Assembly: GCA_050633665.1 (NCBI GenBank)
Contig: JBOEGY010000004.1
Location: 161,394 to 225,393, forward strand
Length of the DNA: 64,000 bases
Direction: 5' to 3'
From: JAUIAI01 sp050633665
GTDB taxonomy: Bacteria > Pseudomonadota > Gammaproteobacteria > Burkholderiales > Burkholderiaceae_E
The translations under genes and the position numbers were made by a program. The notes beneath the pieces are model-generated. The model made no database searches. It worked only from the letters and a program-made list of their open reading frames with translations, and was not told the origin of the DNA. Positions 44,601 to 51,574 of the stretch are shown piece after piece (position 1 is the first letter of the stretch; each line of letters begins with the position of its first letter).

Positions 44601-45878
44601 ATGCCGGCCAGCGGTCTGTCGCTTGCGGTCAATACGCGCCATATCAACATGGACCGCTGGCTGGAGGCACTGGAGCTCGTCGATTCTGGCGAGTCGGCCG
44701 CTGCCGATGAGCGGAGCGGATCGGCACCTGATTCCGGTTATTTCAAGGGGTTCGAACTGGAGCCGACCCGGGCCAGCATTGTCGCGCCCGCGATGATCTA
44801 CAACAGCAAAAAATTTACTGATGTCGTGCTGGGGGCGAGCCGGACCGATCGCAACTGGGCGGCCAATATTTCGACCAAACAGGTCAATGGCTATGTCAAC
44901 TGGATTGGCGAAGGCAACCGACCCGGCCGACAACCCCAATTGATCGGTAAATTTCAGCGTCTTGAGATTCCCGATTCACGCACGACTGAATTTGAAGGCC
45001 TGCTGGATGCGCAGACAACTTCTCTGCCGGCTCTTGACATCGTCGCAGAGAATTTCATCCTGACCGGCAGGTCTCTGGGTCGGCTGCAACTGAAAGCAGC
45101 CAATCGGGCCAGTAGCGGCGGCTGGGAAATTTCGCGCCTGTCGCTTTATCATCCGACCGCCCGGCTGGCCGGGTCCGGCTTATGGACGCGGCGCGAGAGC
45201 GGCGCTCAACAGACGCTGCTGAACTTCGACCTTGACCTGAAAGACGCTGGTGGTCTGCTCGCCGTGCTGGGTCAGCCTGACACCATGCGTGGCGGGTCCG
45301 GCAAGCTCAGCGGCAAGATTTCCTGGCGGGGGGCGCCGGCCGATATCGATATCCCGACCCTGGCCGGTGACCTGACCCTGGCGCTTGGGCCCGGGCAGTT
45401 TTTGCGCACCGAACCAGGCTTCGCAAAACTCATCGGTGTGCTGAGCCTGCAGTCTATTCCGCGTCGCCTGAGCCTGGATTTCAGCGACATATTCTCGGCA
45501 GGCTTCGCTTTTGATACCGTTGTTGGCGCAGCCACGATGAAGTCCGGCACGCTTAAAACCGACAACTTGCTGATGAATGGCGTACAGGCTCAGGTCTTGT
45601 TGAAAGGCGAGGCCAATCTGTTGACCGAAACCCAGGACATGACAGTGCAGGTGTTGCCGACAATCAACGCCGGCCTGGCCTCGATTGCCTACGCAGCAGT
45701 CGCAAACCCGGCGGTTGGAATCGGCACGCTGGTTGCGCAGTTATTGCTGCAGGATCCGTTGCGGCGGTTGTTTCGATATGAATTTGAAATTGACGGTCCC
45801 TGGGCGGATCCGCAGGTCGTGCAGACCCGTCCACGTGATCCAAGCCCGCCGATCGATCCGGTCTATGGGCCGAACTAA
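41685..45878 (+). CDS. yhdP: YhdP family AsmA-like envelope protein
   Basis: The 1397-residue protein has an N-terminal membrane helix (LTLKLLLGLIVFLSLVYLTV) and a very long repetitive beta-rich body, with DUF3971 and AsmA-like C-terminal regions (around DLDLKDAGGLLAVLGQPDTMRGGSGKLSGKI and LRTEPGFAKLIGVLSLQSI). This is the AsmA/YhdP/TamB class, which spans the periplasm and is thought to move phospholipids to the outer membrane. The start, ATG at 41685, follows the divergent glnE promoter. tldD begins 23 bases after its stop. In many relatives a nitrilase-like gene lies between yhdP and tldD; here it is absent. Confidence 0.92.
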   Translation: MKRTNLSPAEQAVSSAGGAAPAPDIAPAQGVSARGGRRSRFRRISKLTLKLLLGLIVFLSLVYLTVRHVVWPHLDRWQPQVEQFLTAQIGLPVKVQNLSGEFEGFSPAIRLDSLRIGPAGDRPVLLAEMAQAVLSWRTIFNGRPNFEFLRVKELSAVVERVSDRRLAAAGMVFDLPAGEQPVRLPGVREPWLLPDWLMRQQSMSFEKVHLQYRDRETGESTSLVNLQFRTNGTSTERLIELTVPDGQALTGAGELKARLSRTGLPSPTRLRRWEGEAFAEIAALNLPLITSLLRLPEPLVTGTADARAWFTVVDSKPNDARLLIDGKHWQVNPAQPDEQFESLQAEVDVGWRNNGNVDLTVLDARAVDQTGAQIALNDKVQLLTLRPDLTPARARFSLTSFDAARLMAMVRTLPFPTATRRALEKIGMDGQVNQIDVDFDARSGTPRYQIEASFTGLGLAFGPEKSLNEPILEWSPRPPWFEQLTGTLKLTERGGNLQLFSDEAALGLPGIYAEPRVDVRNLGADIEWLIRPVASAADGLSLIEQAQRTRMQSLPREQINQPADLSGLSINIKKLQFENDDAAASISGTWSGAGKSRRGTIDLKARLRRAQLTRTYRYLPTDMPADVRRWIQNAVQAGTSDDVRFVLRGDLFDFPFRKPRPGELSIEAEIVDGSLKFLPDFPALTNWQGKLQIKAAALKARADTAYLRKAKVAGLNIGIAEFKRAVLKVEGSVTSRAQEAVKFINDTPLTELIDDFLASTRASGSVQTRLSMNIPLKTPEKSVVLGVARLAKVKGRLNSALPRMSKVNGEIKFGTDGFSADKLRMNMYGGPATLKAATPEQGRLVLDVNGVATSQGLRAEVDTPITRRLDGRTRYDARLQISDPGIKISLSSNLQGMALQLPEPLRKAADQTLPLTLQLRPVRLAGRKPARWGDRLAVKLGKDLQAIFERDPIGKDDLAVKRGVITVDSIPVMPASGLSLAVNTRHINMDRWLEALELVDSGESAAADERSGSAPDSGYFKGFELEPTRASIVAPAMIYNSKKFTDVVLGASRTDRNWAANISTKQVNGYVNWIGEGNRPGRQPQLIGKFQRLEIPDSRTTEFEGLLDAQTTSLPALDIVAENFILTGRSLGRLQLKAANRASSGGWEISRLSLYHPTARLAGSGLWTRRESGAQQTLLNFDLDLKDAGGLLAVLGQPDTMRGGSGKLSGKISWRGAPADIDIPTLAGDLTLALGPGQFLRTEPGFAKLIGVLSLQSIPRRLSLDFSDIFSAGFAFDTVVGAATMKSGTLKTDNLLMNGVQAQVLLKGEANLLTETQDMTVQVLPTINAGLASIAYAAVANPAVGIGTLVAQLLLQDPLRRLFRYEFEIDGPWADPQVVQTRPRDPSPPIDPVYGPN

Positions 45879-45901
45879 GCCGTTTGCGGTAGGATGGAAA
45901 A

Positions 45902-47368
45902 ATGAAACTAAACGACGATCCCTCTCTAAGCGCCCTGGCCACCGCTCGCTCGCATTTGCTTGAGCCTGGCGGCCTGACTGACAAACACCTGCTCAGTGCA
46001 ATAGGCACGGTGTTTGAGCACCAGGTTGACTATGCTGATCTGTATTTCCAGTTCACCCGTAGCGAAGGCTGGGCGCTGGAAGAAGGCATTGTTAAGAGTG
46101 GCAGTTTTTCGATCGAGCAAGGTGTTGGTGTCCGGGCGGTTTCGGGCGAGAAAACCGCGTTTTCCTATTCCGATGAAATCAACGAAAACGCCTTGTTGTC
46201 CGCAGCCCGCGCGACCCGGACGATTGCCCGCGCCGGCAGTAGTGGCACCCGTTCGCTGGCCAGAAAACTCAAAACCGGCAAACGTCATTCCCTGTATGGG
46301 GCCAACGACCCTATCCTGGGTCTGGAAGCAGCCAGCAAGGTCGGCCTGCTTGAAAAGGTCGAAAAAATCGGGCGTGCGAAAGATCCGCGGGTCAAGCAAG
46401 TCATGGCTGGACTGGCCGCAGAACACGACATCGTGCTCGTGGCCCGCTCCGACGGTCTGATAGCCGCCGATATCCGTCCGCTGGTGCGATTGTCCGTTAG
46501 CGTCATTGTCGAGCAGAACGGCCGTCGTGAGCAGGCCTCCTCCGGCGGCGGTGGGCGTTTCGACCTGAGCTACTTCACTGACGAAATCATCGAGCGCTAT
46601 GTTTCTGAAGCGGTTCGCGGGGCACTGGTGAACCTGGAGTCGCGCCCGGCACCGGCTGGCACCTTGCCGGTAGTGCTCGGTCCGGGCTGGCCTGGCGTCT
46701 TGCTGCATGAAGCGGTCGGGCACGGTCTGGAAGGTGACTTCAACCGTAAGGGGTCTTCAGTGTTTTCCGGGCGGATCGGCAAGCGTGTCGCCGCCAAGGG
46801 TGTGACCGTCGTTGATGACGGCACGATTGCCGACCGCAGAGGCTCGCTCAATATTGATGATGAAGGCAATCCGACCCAGCGCAACGTCTTGATTGAAGAC
46901 GGCATGCTGCGTGGTTACCTGCAAGACACTCACAACGCCCGTTTGATGAAAACCAAAAGCTCGGGCAGCGGACGGCGGGAGTCATACGCCCATCTGCCAA
47001 TGCCCCGGATGACCAATACCTTCATGACGGGTGGCCAAGACGATCCGGCCGAAATCGTCGCTTCTCTGGACAAAGGCCTGTATGCGGTGAACTTCGGTGG
47101 CGGTCAGGTTGACATCACCAGCGGCAAGTTCGTTTTCTCCGCTTCTGAGGCTTATTGGGTAGAGAAGGGCAAGATTCAATATCCTGTAAAAGGCGCCACC
47201 CTGATTGGCAACGGCCCCGAGGCAATGACCCAGGTCAGCATGATCGGCAATGATATGGGTCTGGATCCGGGTATTGGCGTGTGCGGCAAAGACGGTCAGA
47301 GCGTGCCTGTTGGCGTGGGCCAGCCCACCCTCAGGATCGACGGCCTCACCATTGGAGGGACTGGCTAG
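45902..47368 (+). CDS. tldD: Metalloprotease TldD
   Basis: TldD forms a heterodimer with TldE (PmbA) and degrades unfolded peptides; in E. coli it processes microcin B17 and the CcdA antitoxin. The 488-residue protein has the zinc-binding HExxxH motif in LLHEAVGHGLEGDFNRKGSSVF, and the C-terminal ALIGNGPEAMTQVSMIGND region (here TLIGNGPEAMTQ). A GGATGG ribosome site precedes ATG 45902. pmbA is not in the window. The aromatic leader peptide of aroG begins 46 bases after the stop. Confidence 0.95.
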   Translation: MKLNDDPSLSALATARSHLLEPGGLTDKHLLSAIGTVFEHQVDYADLYFQFTRSEGWALEEGIVKSGSFSIEQGVGVRAVSGEKTAFSYSDEINENALLSAARATRTIARAGSSGTRSLARKLKTGKRHSLYGANDPILGLEAASKVGLLEKVEKIGRAKDPRVKQVMAGLAAEHDIVLVARSDGLIAADIRPLVRLSVSVIVEQNGRREQASSGGGGRFDLSYFTDEIIERYVSEAVRGALVNLESRPAPAGTLPVVLGPGWPGVLLHEAVGHGLEGDFNRKGSSVFSGRIGKRVAAKGVTVVDDGTIADRRGSLNIDDEGNPTQRNVLIEDGMLRGYLQDTHNARLMKTKSSGSGRRESYAHLPMPRMTNTFMTGGQDDPAEIVASLDKGLYAVNFGGGQVDITSGKFVFSASEAYWVEKGKIQYPVKGATLIGNGPEAMTQVSMIGNDMGLDPGIGVCGKDGQSVPVGVGQPTLRIDGLTIGGTG

Positions 47369-47379
47369 AGAGGCCGGGC

Positions 47380-47408
47380 TTGCATCTGGCTGCCTAGTCT
47401 CGTAGACT
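47380..47408 (+). promoter_or_regulatory. Candidate promoter of the aroG leader
   Basis: TTGCAT (47380-47385) and TAGACT (47403-47408) are separated by exactly 17 bases. Matches to sigma-70 consensus are modest (3 of 6 and 4 of 6). Initiation about 7 bases downstream would fall at the leader ATG (47415), which would explain why that ATG has no Shine-Dalgarno sequence. This is inference from spacing only. Confidence 0.35.
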
Positions 47409-47414
47409 GCGCCC

Positions 47415-47486
47415 ATGGCTTCGATCTGGTTTACGTTTTTCAGCTTTTATGGCTTCCCTGCTGCTGGCGGGCTGAGTCGGAACTGA
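47415..47486 (+). CDS. Aromatic-amino-acid leader peptide of aroG
   Basis: The 23-codon reading frame has Trp at position 5, Phe at 6, 8, 9, 11 and 14 and Tyr at 12: seven aromatic residues among ten. This is the signature of an attenuation leader (like pheL/trpL) sensing charged tRNA-Phe, -Tyr or -Trp. It is followed 28 bases later by a strong terminator and then by aroG, whose product starts aromatic synthesis. Codons 17-19 (47463-47470, GCTGGCGG) can pair with 47517-47524 (CCGCCGGC) and would then break the terminator stem, as an antiterminator should. No ribosome site is visible, so it may be translated from a leaderless RNA. Confidence 0.82.
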   Translation: MASIWFTFFSFYGFPAAGGLSRN

Positions 47487-47514
47487 TTGCGTCACCATCT
47501 TCCGAACCCAAGCA

Positions 47515-47545
47515 AACCGCCGGCAACCCCGGCGGTTTTTTTTTT
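47515..47545 (+). terminator. Attenuator terminator upstream of aroG
   Basis: AACCGCCGG (47515-47523) pairs with CCGGCGGTT (47529-47537) around loop CAACC, giving a 9-base GC-rich stem. Ten T run from 47536 to 47545. It lies between the aromatic leader peptide and the aroG ATG at 47581, so transcription of aroG should depend on its disruption. Confidence 0.9.
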
Positions 47546-47580
47546 GAGCATTCCAAACCCAGTAACCTGAGGAGCAGGGC

Positions 47581-48654
47581 ATGAATACGCAGCGGTTAAA
47601 CACCGATGACACCCGGATCGCCAAAATCACCGAGGTAGCGCCACCGGCTCACCTGCTGCGCGAGTTTGCCTTGTCGGACCAGGCTCTCAAGACTGTCTTT
47701 GAAGGTCGCCAGAGAATCCACAATATTCTCAATGGTGTGGATGACCGCCTGCTGGTGGTTATCGGGCCTTGTTCCATTCACGACCCCAAAGCCGCCCGTG
47801 AATACGCAACTCGTCTGGCAGAACAGGCCAAGGCGTTCAGTGCCGATCTGGAAGTGGTCATGCGGGTCTACTTCGAAAAGCCGCGAACAACGGTTGGTTG
47901 GAAGGGGTTGATCAACGACCCTGACCTCGACAACAGCTTCAAAATCAACCAGGGCTTGCGGATTGCCCGCGAACTGCTGGTGGATGTCGCCGAAATGGGT
48001 CTGCCGGTGGGCAGTGAGTTTCTCGACATGATCACGCCGCAATACATCGGTGACCTGATCTCCTGGGGGGCGATTGGCGCGCGTACGACGGAGAGTCAGG
48101 TTCACCGCGAGTTGGCCAGTGGTCTGTCGTGCCCGGTGGGGTTCAAGAATGGTACCGACGGCAATCTCAAAATAGCGTTCGATGCTGTCAAAGCGTCGAG
48201 CAAACCGCACAATTTCCTGTCAGTAACCAAAGGCGGCGTGTCGGCGATTGTGACCACGAACGGCAACGAAGACTGCCACGTGATTCTGCGCGGTGGTCGC
48301 GAGCCCAACTACGACGCGGCGAGTGTGGCCGAGGCATGCGAACAATCGCGTGCCGCCGGACTGCCTTGTCGCCTGATGGTGGATGCCAGCCATGGCAACA
48401 GTCGCAAAGACCCGGAAAACCAGAAGAGCGTGATCGAGGACCTTTGCCGCCAGTTTGCCGCCGGGGAGCAACGGGTGTTTGGCGTGATGATCGAGAGTCA
48501 TCTGATCGCGGGTAACCAGGCCTTGTCCGGCGACAAACCCCTGGTCTACGGGCAGAGCATTACCGATGGCTGTGTCGGTTGGGACGATAGCGTGGCCATG
48601 CTGGCGACTCTCGCCGCCGGTGCTCGGGAGCGCCGTGCCCGTCAGGCCGCCTGA
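47581..48654 (+). CDS. aroG: 3-deoxy-7-phosphoheptulonate (DAHP) synthase, type I
   Basis: This enzyme condenses phosphoenolpyruvate and erythrose 4-phosphate, the committed step of aromatic amino acid synthesis. The 357-residue protein has VVIGPCSIHDPKAAREYATRL, MRVYFEKPRTTVGWKGLINDP, GARTTESQVHRELASGLSCPVGFKNGTDG and LMVDASHGNSRKDPENQ, all typical of the AroG/AroF/AroH class. Which amino acid inhibits it cannot be read safely. AGGAG precedes the ATG. Expression is very likely attenuated through the leader peptide and terminator upstream. Confidence 0.96.
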   Translation: MNTQRLNTDDTRIAKITEVAPPAHLLREFALSDQALKTVFEGRQRIHNILNGVDDRLLVVIGPCSIHDPKAAREYATRLAEQAKAFSADLEVVMRVYFEKPRTTVGWKGLINDPDLDNSFKINQGLRIARELLVDVAEMGLPVGSEFLDMITPQYIGDLISWGAIGARTTESQVHRELASGLSCPVGFKNGTDGNLKIAFDAVKASSKPHNFLSVTKGGVSAIVTTNGNEDCHVILRGGREPNYDAASVAEACEQSRAAGLPCRLMVDASHGNSRKDPENQKSVIEDLCRQFAAGEQRVFGVMIESHLIAGNQALSGDKPLVYGQSITDGCVGWDDSVAMLATLAAGARERRARQAA

Positions 48655-48794
48655 AATACCCACCGACCGGTCATGAGCGGTTTACCGACCGTTCAGCGGA
48701 ACAGGTGTTTGCAATACGTCTCAACGGCCCTGAAGAGTATGGGTCGAGCGGGTCTTGCGTGCTATAAAAATGACCTGACTAGGAGATTGTATAA

Positions 48795-49403
48795 ATGGAA
48801 GTGGCGCAAACCAATGCCCCCGCATCGGGAGCAAACTCGGCCTCTGCGACGGCCGGGGCAGATTCGACTCGCAAGACCCCGCATGAGCGTTTGCTGGCGC
48901 TTGGGCTGAAGCCGGTTGGCCGCGCGAGTGAATACTCAGAACAGATTTTCGGCCTGATGGCCAAAACACCCTTGTTCTCAGGCCTGGACGCCGAAGAAAC
49001 CCGCAAACTTGGCGCGTTTATGTATGTTTATGAAGCTCCGGCCGGAGTCACCCTCATCCAGGAAGGCGAGACAGGCGATTTCATGATGCTGCTGATGACC
49101 GGTATGGTCGATGTCTTGCGTCGCAACCGCTACAACTATCCTTCGCGTATTGCCGTGGCTCATTCCGGGCATGCGCTGGGCGAAATGTCCATGTTCGACG
49201 GCGAGCCCCGGTTTGCCTCTTGTGTGACGCTGGAGCAAAGCCGTGTGGCGGTGCTAACGCGTGATGCCATGATGCTCGTCCTGTCTGATGAGCCTAAGCT
49301 GGGCAACAAGATCATGCTCAAACTGGTGCAACTGTTGTCAGAGCGGCTGCGTCAGACCAGCGCCAAGCTGGTGTCGTATCTTGAGGCGGCGCGCGAAACC
49401 TGA
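48795..49403 (+). CDS. Cyclic nucleotide-binding domain protein
   Basis: The 202-residue protein has a single cyclic-nucleotide-binding (CAP-like) beta-roll: LFSGLDAEETRKLGAFMYVYEAPAGVTLIQEGETGDFMMLLMTGMVDVL, then the phosphate-binding-cassette region HALGEMSMFDGEPRFASCVTLEQ. There is no helix-turn-helix after it; the C-terminal helix (LSERLRQTSAKLVSYLEAA) is short. It is therefore probably a sensor or adaptor, not a transcription factor. The cassette lacks the usual Arg-Ser/Thr pair at the expected place, so ligand binding is uncertain. AGGAG at 48781-48785 precedes the ATG by 9 bases. Confidence 0.88.
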   Translation: MEVAQTNAPASGANSASATAGADSTRKTPHERLLALGLKPVGRASEYSEQIFGLMAKTPLFSGLDAEETRKLGAFMYVYEAPAGVTLIQEGETGDFMMLLMTGMVDVLRRNRYNYPSRIAVAHSGHALGEMSMFDGEPRFASCVTLEQSRVAVLTRDAMMLVLSDEPKLGNKIMLKLVQLLSERLRQTSAKLVSYLEAARET

Positions 49404-49429
49404 TCCGGGTTTGACTCCGGCAGGCTGTT

Positions 49430-50380
49430 TCAGGCCTGCCCGGCAAGCTGCCATGGCGATTCAGAAAAGCGCTCCGTCAGGAAACTGATCATCGCCTGCA
49501 CCCGTGGGGCGCTTTGGCGCCCTGACGGGCATACCGCCCAGACCGGGCGCTTCTCCCGCACTTGAAACTCCATCAGCAATGGCACCAGGTCGCCGGACCT
49601 GATCGACGGCCCGACCATCAGGTCCGGCAGTCGTACGATGCCGGCACTGTTGATTGCCCACTGCAGCAACATATCGGCATTGTTTGTTGAAAACCGCCCG
49701 CTGACATCAACCATATAAGTCGACTCGCTGGCGCCGTCATCGGTGCGAGCGGTATCAACGAATTGCCATCGGCGCGCCGTGTCAGAGGTCGCAAACGCCA
49801 GGCAATTGTGTTCCACCAGCTCTCTGGGCGTATGCGGCATGCCGTAGTGCCGCAAATAAGCCGGTGAAGCGCACACGACCCGTTCAAAACTGCCGATACG
49901 CCGGGCAATCAGCGTCGAGTCGGGCAGAGGGCCGGTTCGTACGGCGAGGTCGCCGCCTTCATTGATCAGGTCAACCAACGAGTCCGAGACGGATAATTCA
50001 ACCTGAATATCCGGATAGCGCGCGCCGAAGTCACGCATAGATGATGAGAGCTGGTGGTGGGCAAAAGCCACAGTGCTGTGCATTCGCAACACTCCTCGGG
50101 GCTTTGAGGCGGAGGTCAGGATTTCTGATTCCGCGTCTTCGATTTCGGCGAGTATCCGCCGCGACCGGCTCAAAAACGTCTCGCCCTCGGGGGTCAGGTG
50201 CAAGCGGCGCGTGGTGCGGTTGAACAGACGCGCACCGAGCCGGTTTTCGAGGCGGCTGACGAGCTTGGAAACTGCCGAGGGTGTGACCTTCATTTCGCGG
50301 GCAGCGTCCGAAAAGCTTTGCCGCGTCGCAGCACGAACAAATGCCTCCATCTCTCCGATATTAGCGACCGTTGATGCCAA
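49430..50380 (-). CDS. LysR-family transcriptional regulator
   Basis: The 316-residue protein has the N-terminal winged helix-turn-helix (MEAFVRAATRQSFSDAAREMKVTPSAVSKLVSRLENRLGARLFNRTTRRL) and a periplasmic-binding-like effector domain (HSTVAFAHHQLSSSMRDFGARYPDIQVELSVSD). It resembles the CrgA/DsdC-like group active on nearby oxidoreductase genes. The frame is open to ATG 50470, but TTG at 50380 is preferred because GGAGG lies 6 bases before it; the in-frame ATG at 50350 has only 2-base spacing from GGAG. A 14-base inverted repeat lies at 50403-50416. Its target is unknown; the divergent gene is the small protein at 50528. Confidence 0.92.
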   Translation of the reverse strand: MASTVANIGEMEAFVRAATRQSFSDAAREMKVTPSAVSKLVSRLENRLGARLFNRTTRRLHLTPEGETFLSRSRRILAEIEDAESEILTSASKPRGVLRMHSTVAFAHHQLSSSMRDFGARYPDIQVELSVSDSLVDLINEGGDLAVRTGPLPDSTLIARRIGSFERVVCASPAYLRHYGMPHTPRELVEHNCLAFATSDTARRWQFVDTARTDDGASESTYMVDVSGRFSTNNADMLLQWAINSAGIVRLPDLMVGPSIRSGDLVPLLMEFQVREKRPVWAVCPSGRQSAPRVQAMISFLTERFSESPWQLAGQA

Positions 50381-50402
50381 CTTGTTCCTCCAGGGCACAG
50401 AT

Positions 50403-50416
50403 ATTGTGCCGACAAT
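50403..50416. promoter_or_regulatory. Possible LysR operator upstream of its own gene
   Basis: ATTGTGCCGACAAT is a perfect 5-base inverted repeat with a 4-base gap, 22 bases before the TTG start of the LysR gene. It fits the T-N11-A form of LysR boxes (T50402 to A50414). It may be an autoregulatory site; the AT-rich sequence just after it (50417-50440) looks promoter-like. Confidence 0.4.
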
Positions 50417-50527
50417 GGTAATTGTATTTTGTTCTAAAAGGAATAAGATGTACCTCATGACGCAGCGCACAAGACTGCCTCTCCAAATCTCCTCGATAAA
50501 CTAGTAGTTGAAAATATAGGTCACATT

Positions 50528-50734
50528 GTGAAAAACACCGTCGTTTCCACCCAAGCAAATACCGCTCCGTCCGACGTTCTGGACTGGGTCGATTCACCTA
50601 ATGTTTACGCAGCAGCCCGTGCCGAGCGCACCCGCTATGTTCGCGGTTTGATCGGTCGCCTGTTCAGCAGCCAGAAAGCTGCCAAGGCTGCCCCCAATGC
50701 AGACGGCCTTGCGCCGCTCGGCATGACTGCCTGA
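50528..50734 (+). CDS. Small protein with basic amphipathic helix (DUF1127-like?)
   Basis: The 68-residue product has a positively charged helix (AARAERTRYVRGLIGRLFSSQKAAKAA) after an acidic stretch (DVLDWVDSPNVY). It resembles the small basic proteins of the DUF1127/YjiS type, which often have regulatory roles, but lacks a clear LxDIGL signature. The start is GTG at 50528 with no strong Shine-Dalgarno sequence. It diverges from the LysR gene (148 bases) and has its own strong terminator 40 bases after the stop, which supports expression. Confidence 0.65.
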   Translation: MKNTVVSTQANTAPSDVLDWVDSPNVYAAARAERTRYVRGLIGRLFSSQKAAKAAPNADGLAPLGMTA

Positions 50735-50773
50735 AAGCTGATGTCTCCCCCTGATGTTGGAATTCCAACATCT

Positions 50774-50800
50774 AAGCCGGCCCTGGGCCGGCTTTTTTTT
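50774..50800 (+). terminator. Rho-independent terminator after the small basic protein
   Basis: AAGCCGGCC (50774-50782) pairs with GGCCGGCTT (50786-50794) around loop CTG, and eight T follow at 50793-50800. It ends transcription of the 68-residue protein gene. The same stem, read in reverse, has A residues on the outside and could also serve the convergent adenosyltransferase gene. Confidence 0.9.
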
Positions 50801-50823
50801 GTCTCAGTCAGACGACAACGAGC

Positions 50824-51387
50824 CTAATCCGCGACAGGTTTGTTGCGGCCTTGCTGCCACAGCACATCACTGCCGCCGTCTGTCCGGTTAAGAACCCTGG
50901 ACAGGACAAACATCAGGTCGGAAAGTCGGTTCAGGTATTTCTGACAGATTGGCCGCGCCGCACCGTCGCGTGCCAGAGCGACAACCGACCGTTCTGCGCG
51001 CCGGCAAATCGTGCGACACAAATGGGCAATCGCGGCGGCCCGGGAGCCGCCGGGCAGGATGAACTCCGCCAGCCTGGGCAGGTCGGCGTTATAGCGCGCC
51101 AGGTTTTCATCAAGCCTGGCCAGTTGCACCTCGTCAACGTTTTCATAACCCGGAATGCACAATTCGCCACCAAGATCGAATAAATCATGCTGAATCGAGA
51201 TCAAGTCCTCCCGAACCGGATCAGGCACGGATTCAGTCAGCAACAGGCCGATCATTGAGTTCAGTTCATCAACATCGCCCATTGACTGAACCCGGATGTC
51301 GTCTTTAGGCGTGCGGCTGCCATCGCCAAGGCCGGTGGTGCCATCGTCGCCGGTGCGGGTTGCAATTGCTGAAAGTCTGTTCGCCAT
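50824..51387 (-). CDS. Cob(I)yrinic acid a,c-diamide/cob(I)alamin adenosyltransferase, PduO type
   Basis: The 187-residue protein has the PduO-type signature RTGDDGTTGLGDGSRTPKDDIRV, then VDELNSMIGLLL and a later RTICRRAERSVVALARDG with the conserved Arg/Glu pair, and QKYLNRLSDLMFVLSRVLNR. It transfers the 5'-deoxyadenosyl group from ATP to cob(I)alamin to make coenzyme B12. No cobalamin riboswitch is recognisable in the 187-base upstream gap. It diverges from the flavoprotein gene and converges with the small basic protein. The B12-dependent enzyme it serves is not in the window. Confidence 0.95.
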   Translation of the reverse strand: MANRLSAIATRTGDDGTTGLGDGSRTPKDDIRVQSMGDVDELNSMIGLLLTESVPDPVREDLISIQHDLFDLGGELCIPGYENVDEVQLARLDENLARYNADLPRLAEFILPGGSRAAAIAHLCRTICRRAERSVVALARDGAARPICQKYLNRLSDLMFVLSRVLNRTDGGSDVLWQQGRNKPVAD

Positions 51388-51574
51388 AGAATCGAGGCCT
51401 CAAATCGGGAAAGTCGCTAACTGAACGCCCGCAGTGTGCCACGGCGAACCGATTGCGCGCACCGACCCCGCCGCAACGTGGCAAAGAGCATGGTAACTGG
51501 CATACATATGCGTTATCCTCGGGACCAAATTTAGCCATCATCCCGGTTGCAATCCGCCCGGATCGGAGACCCAA

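Noticed and set aside
45926..46723. 265-codon minus-strand frame within tldD
   Set aside because: Antisense to tldD, whose zinc motif is encoded on the plus strand.
51388..51574. Cobalamin riboswitch upstream of the adenosyltransferase gene
   Set aside because: No B12-box-like sequence or comparable fold is visible in the 187-base gap.
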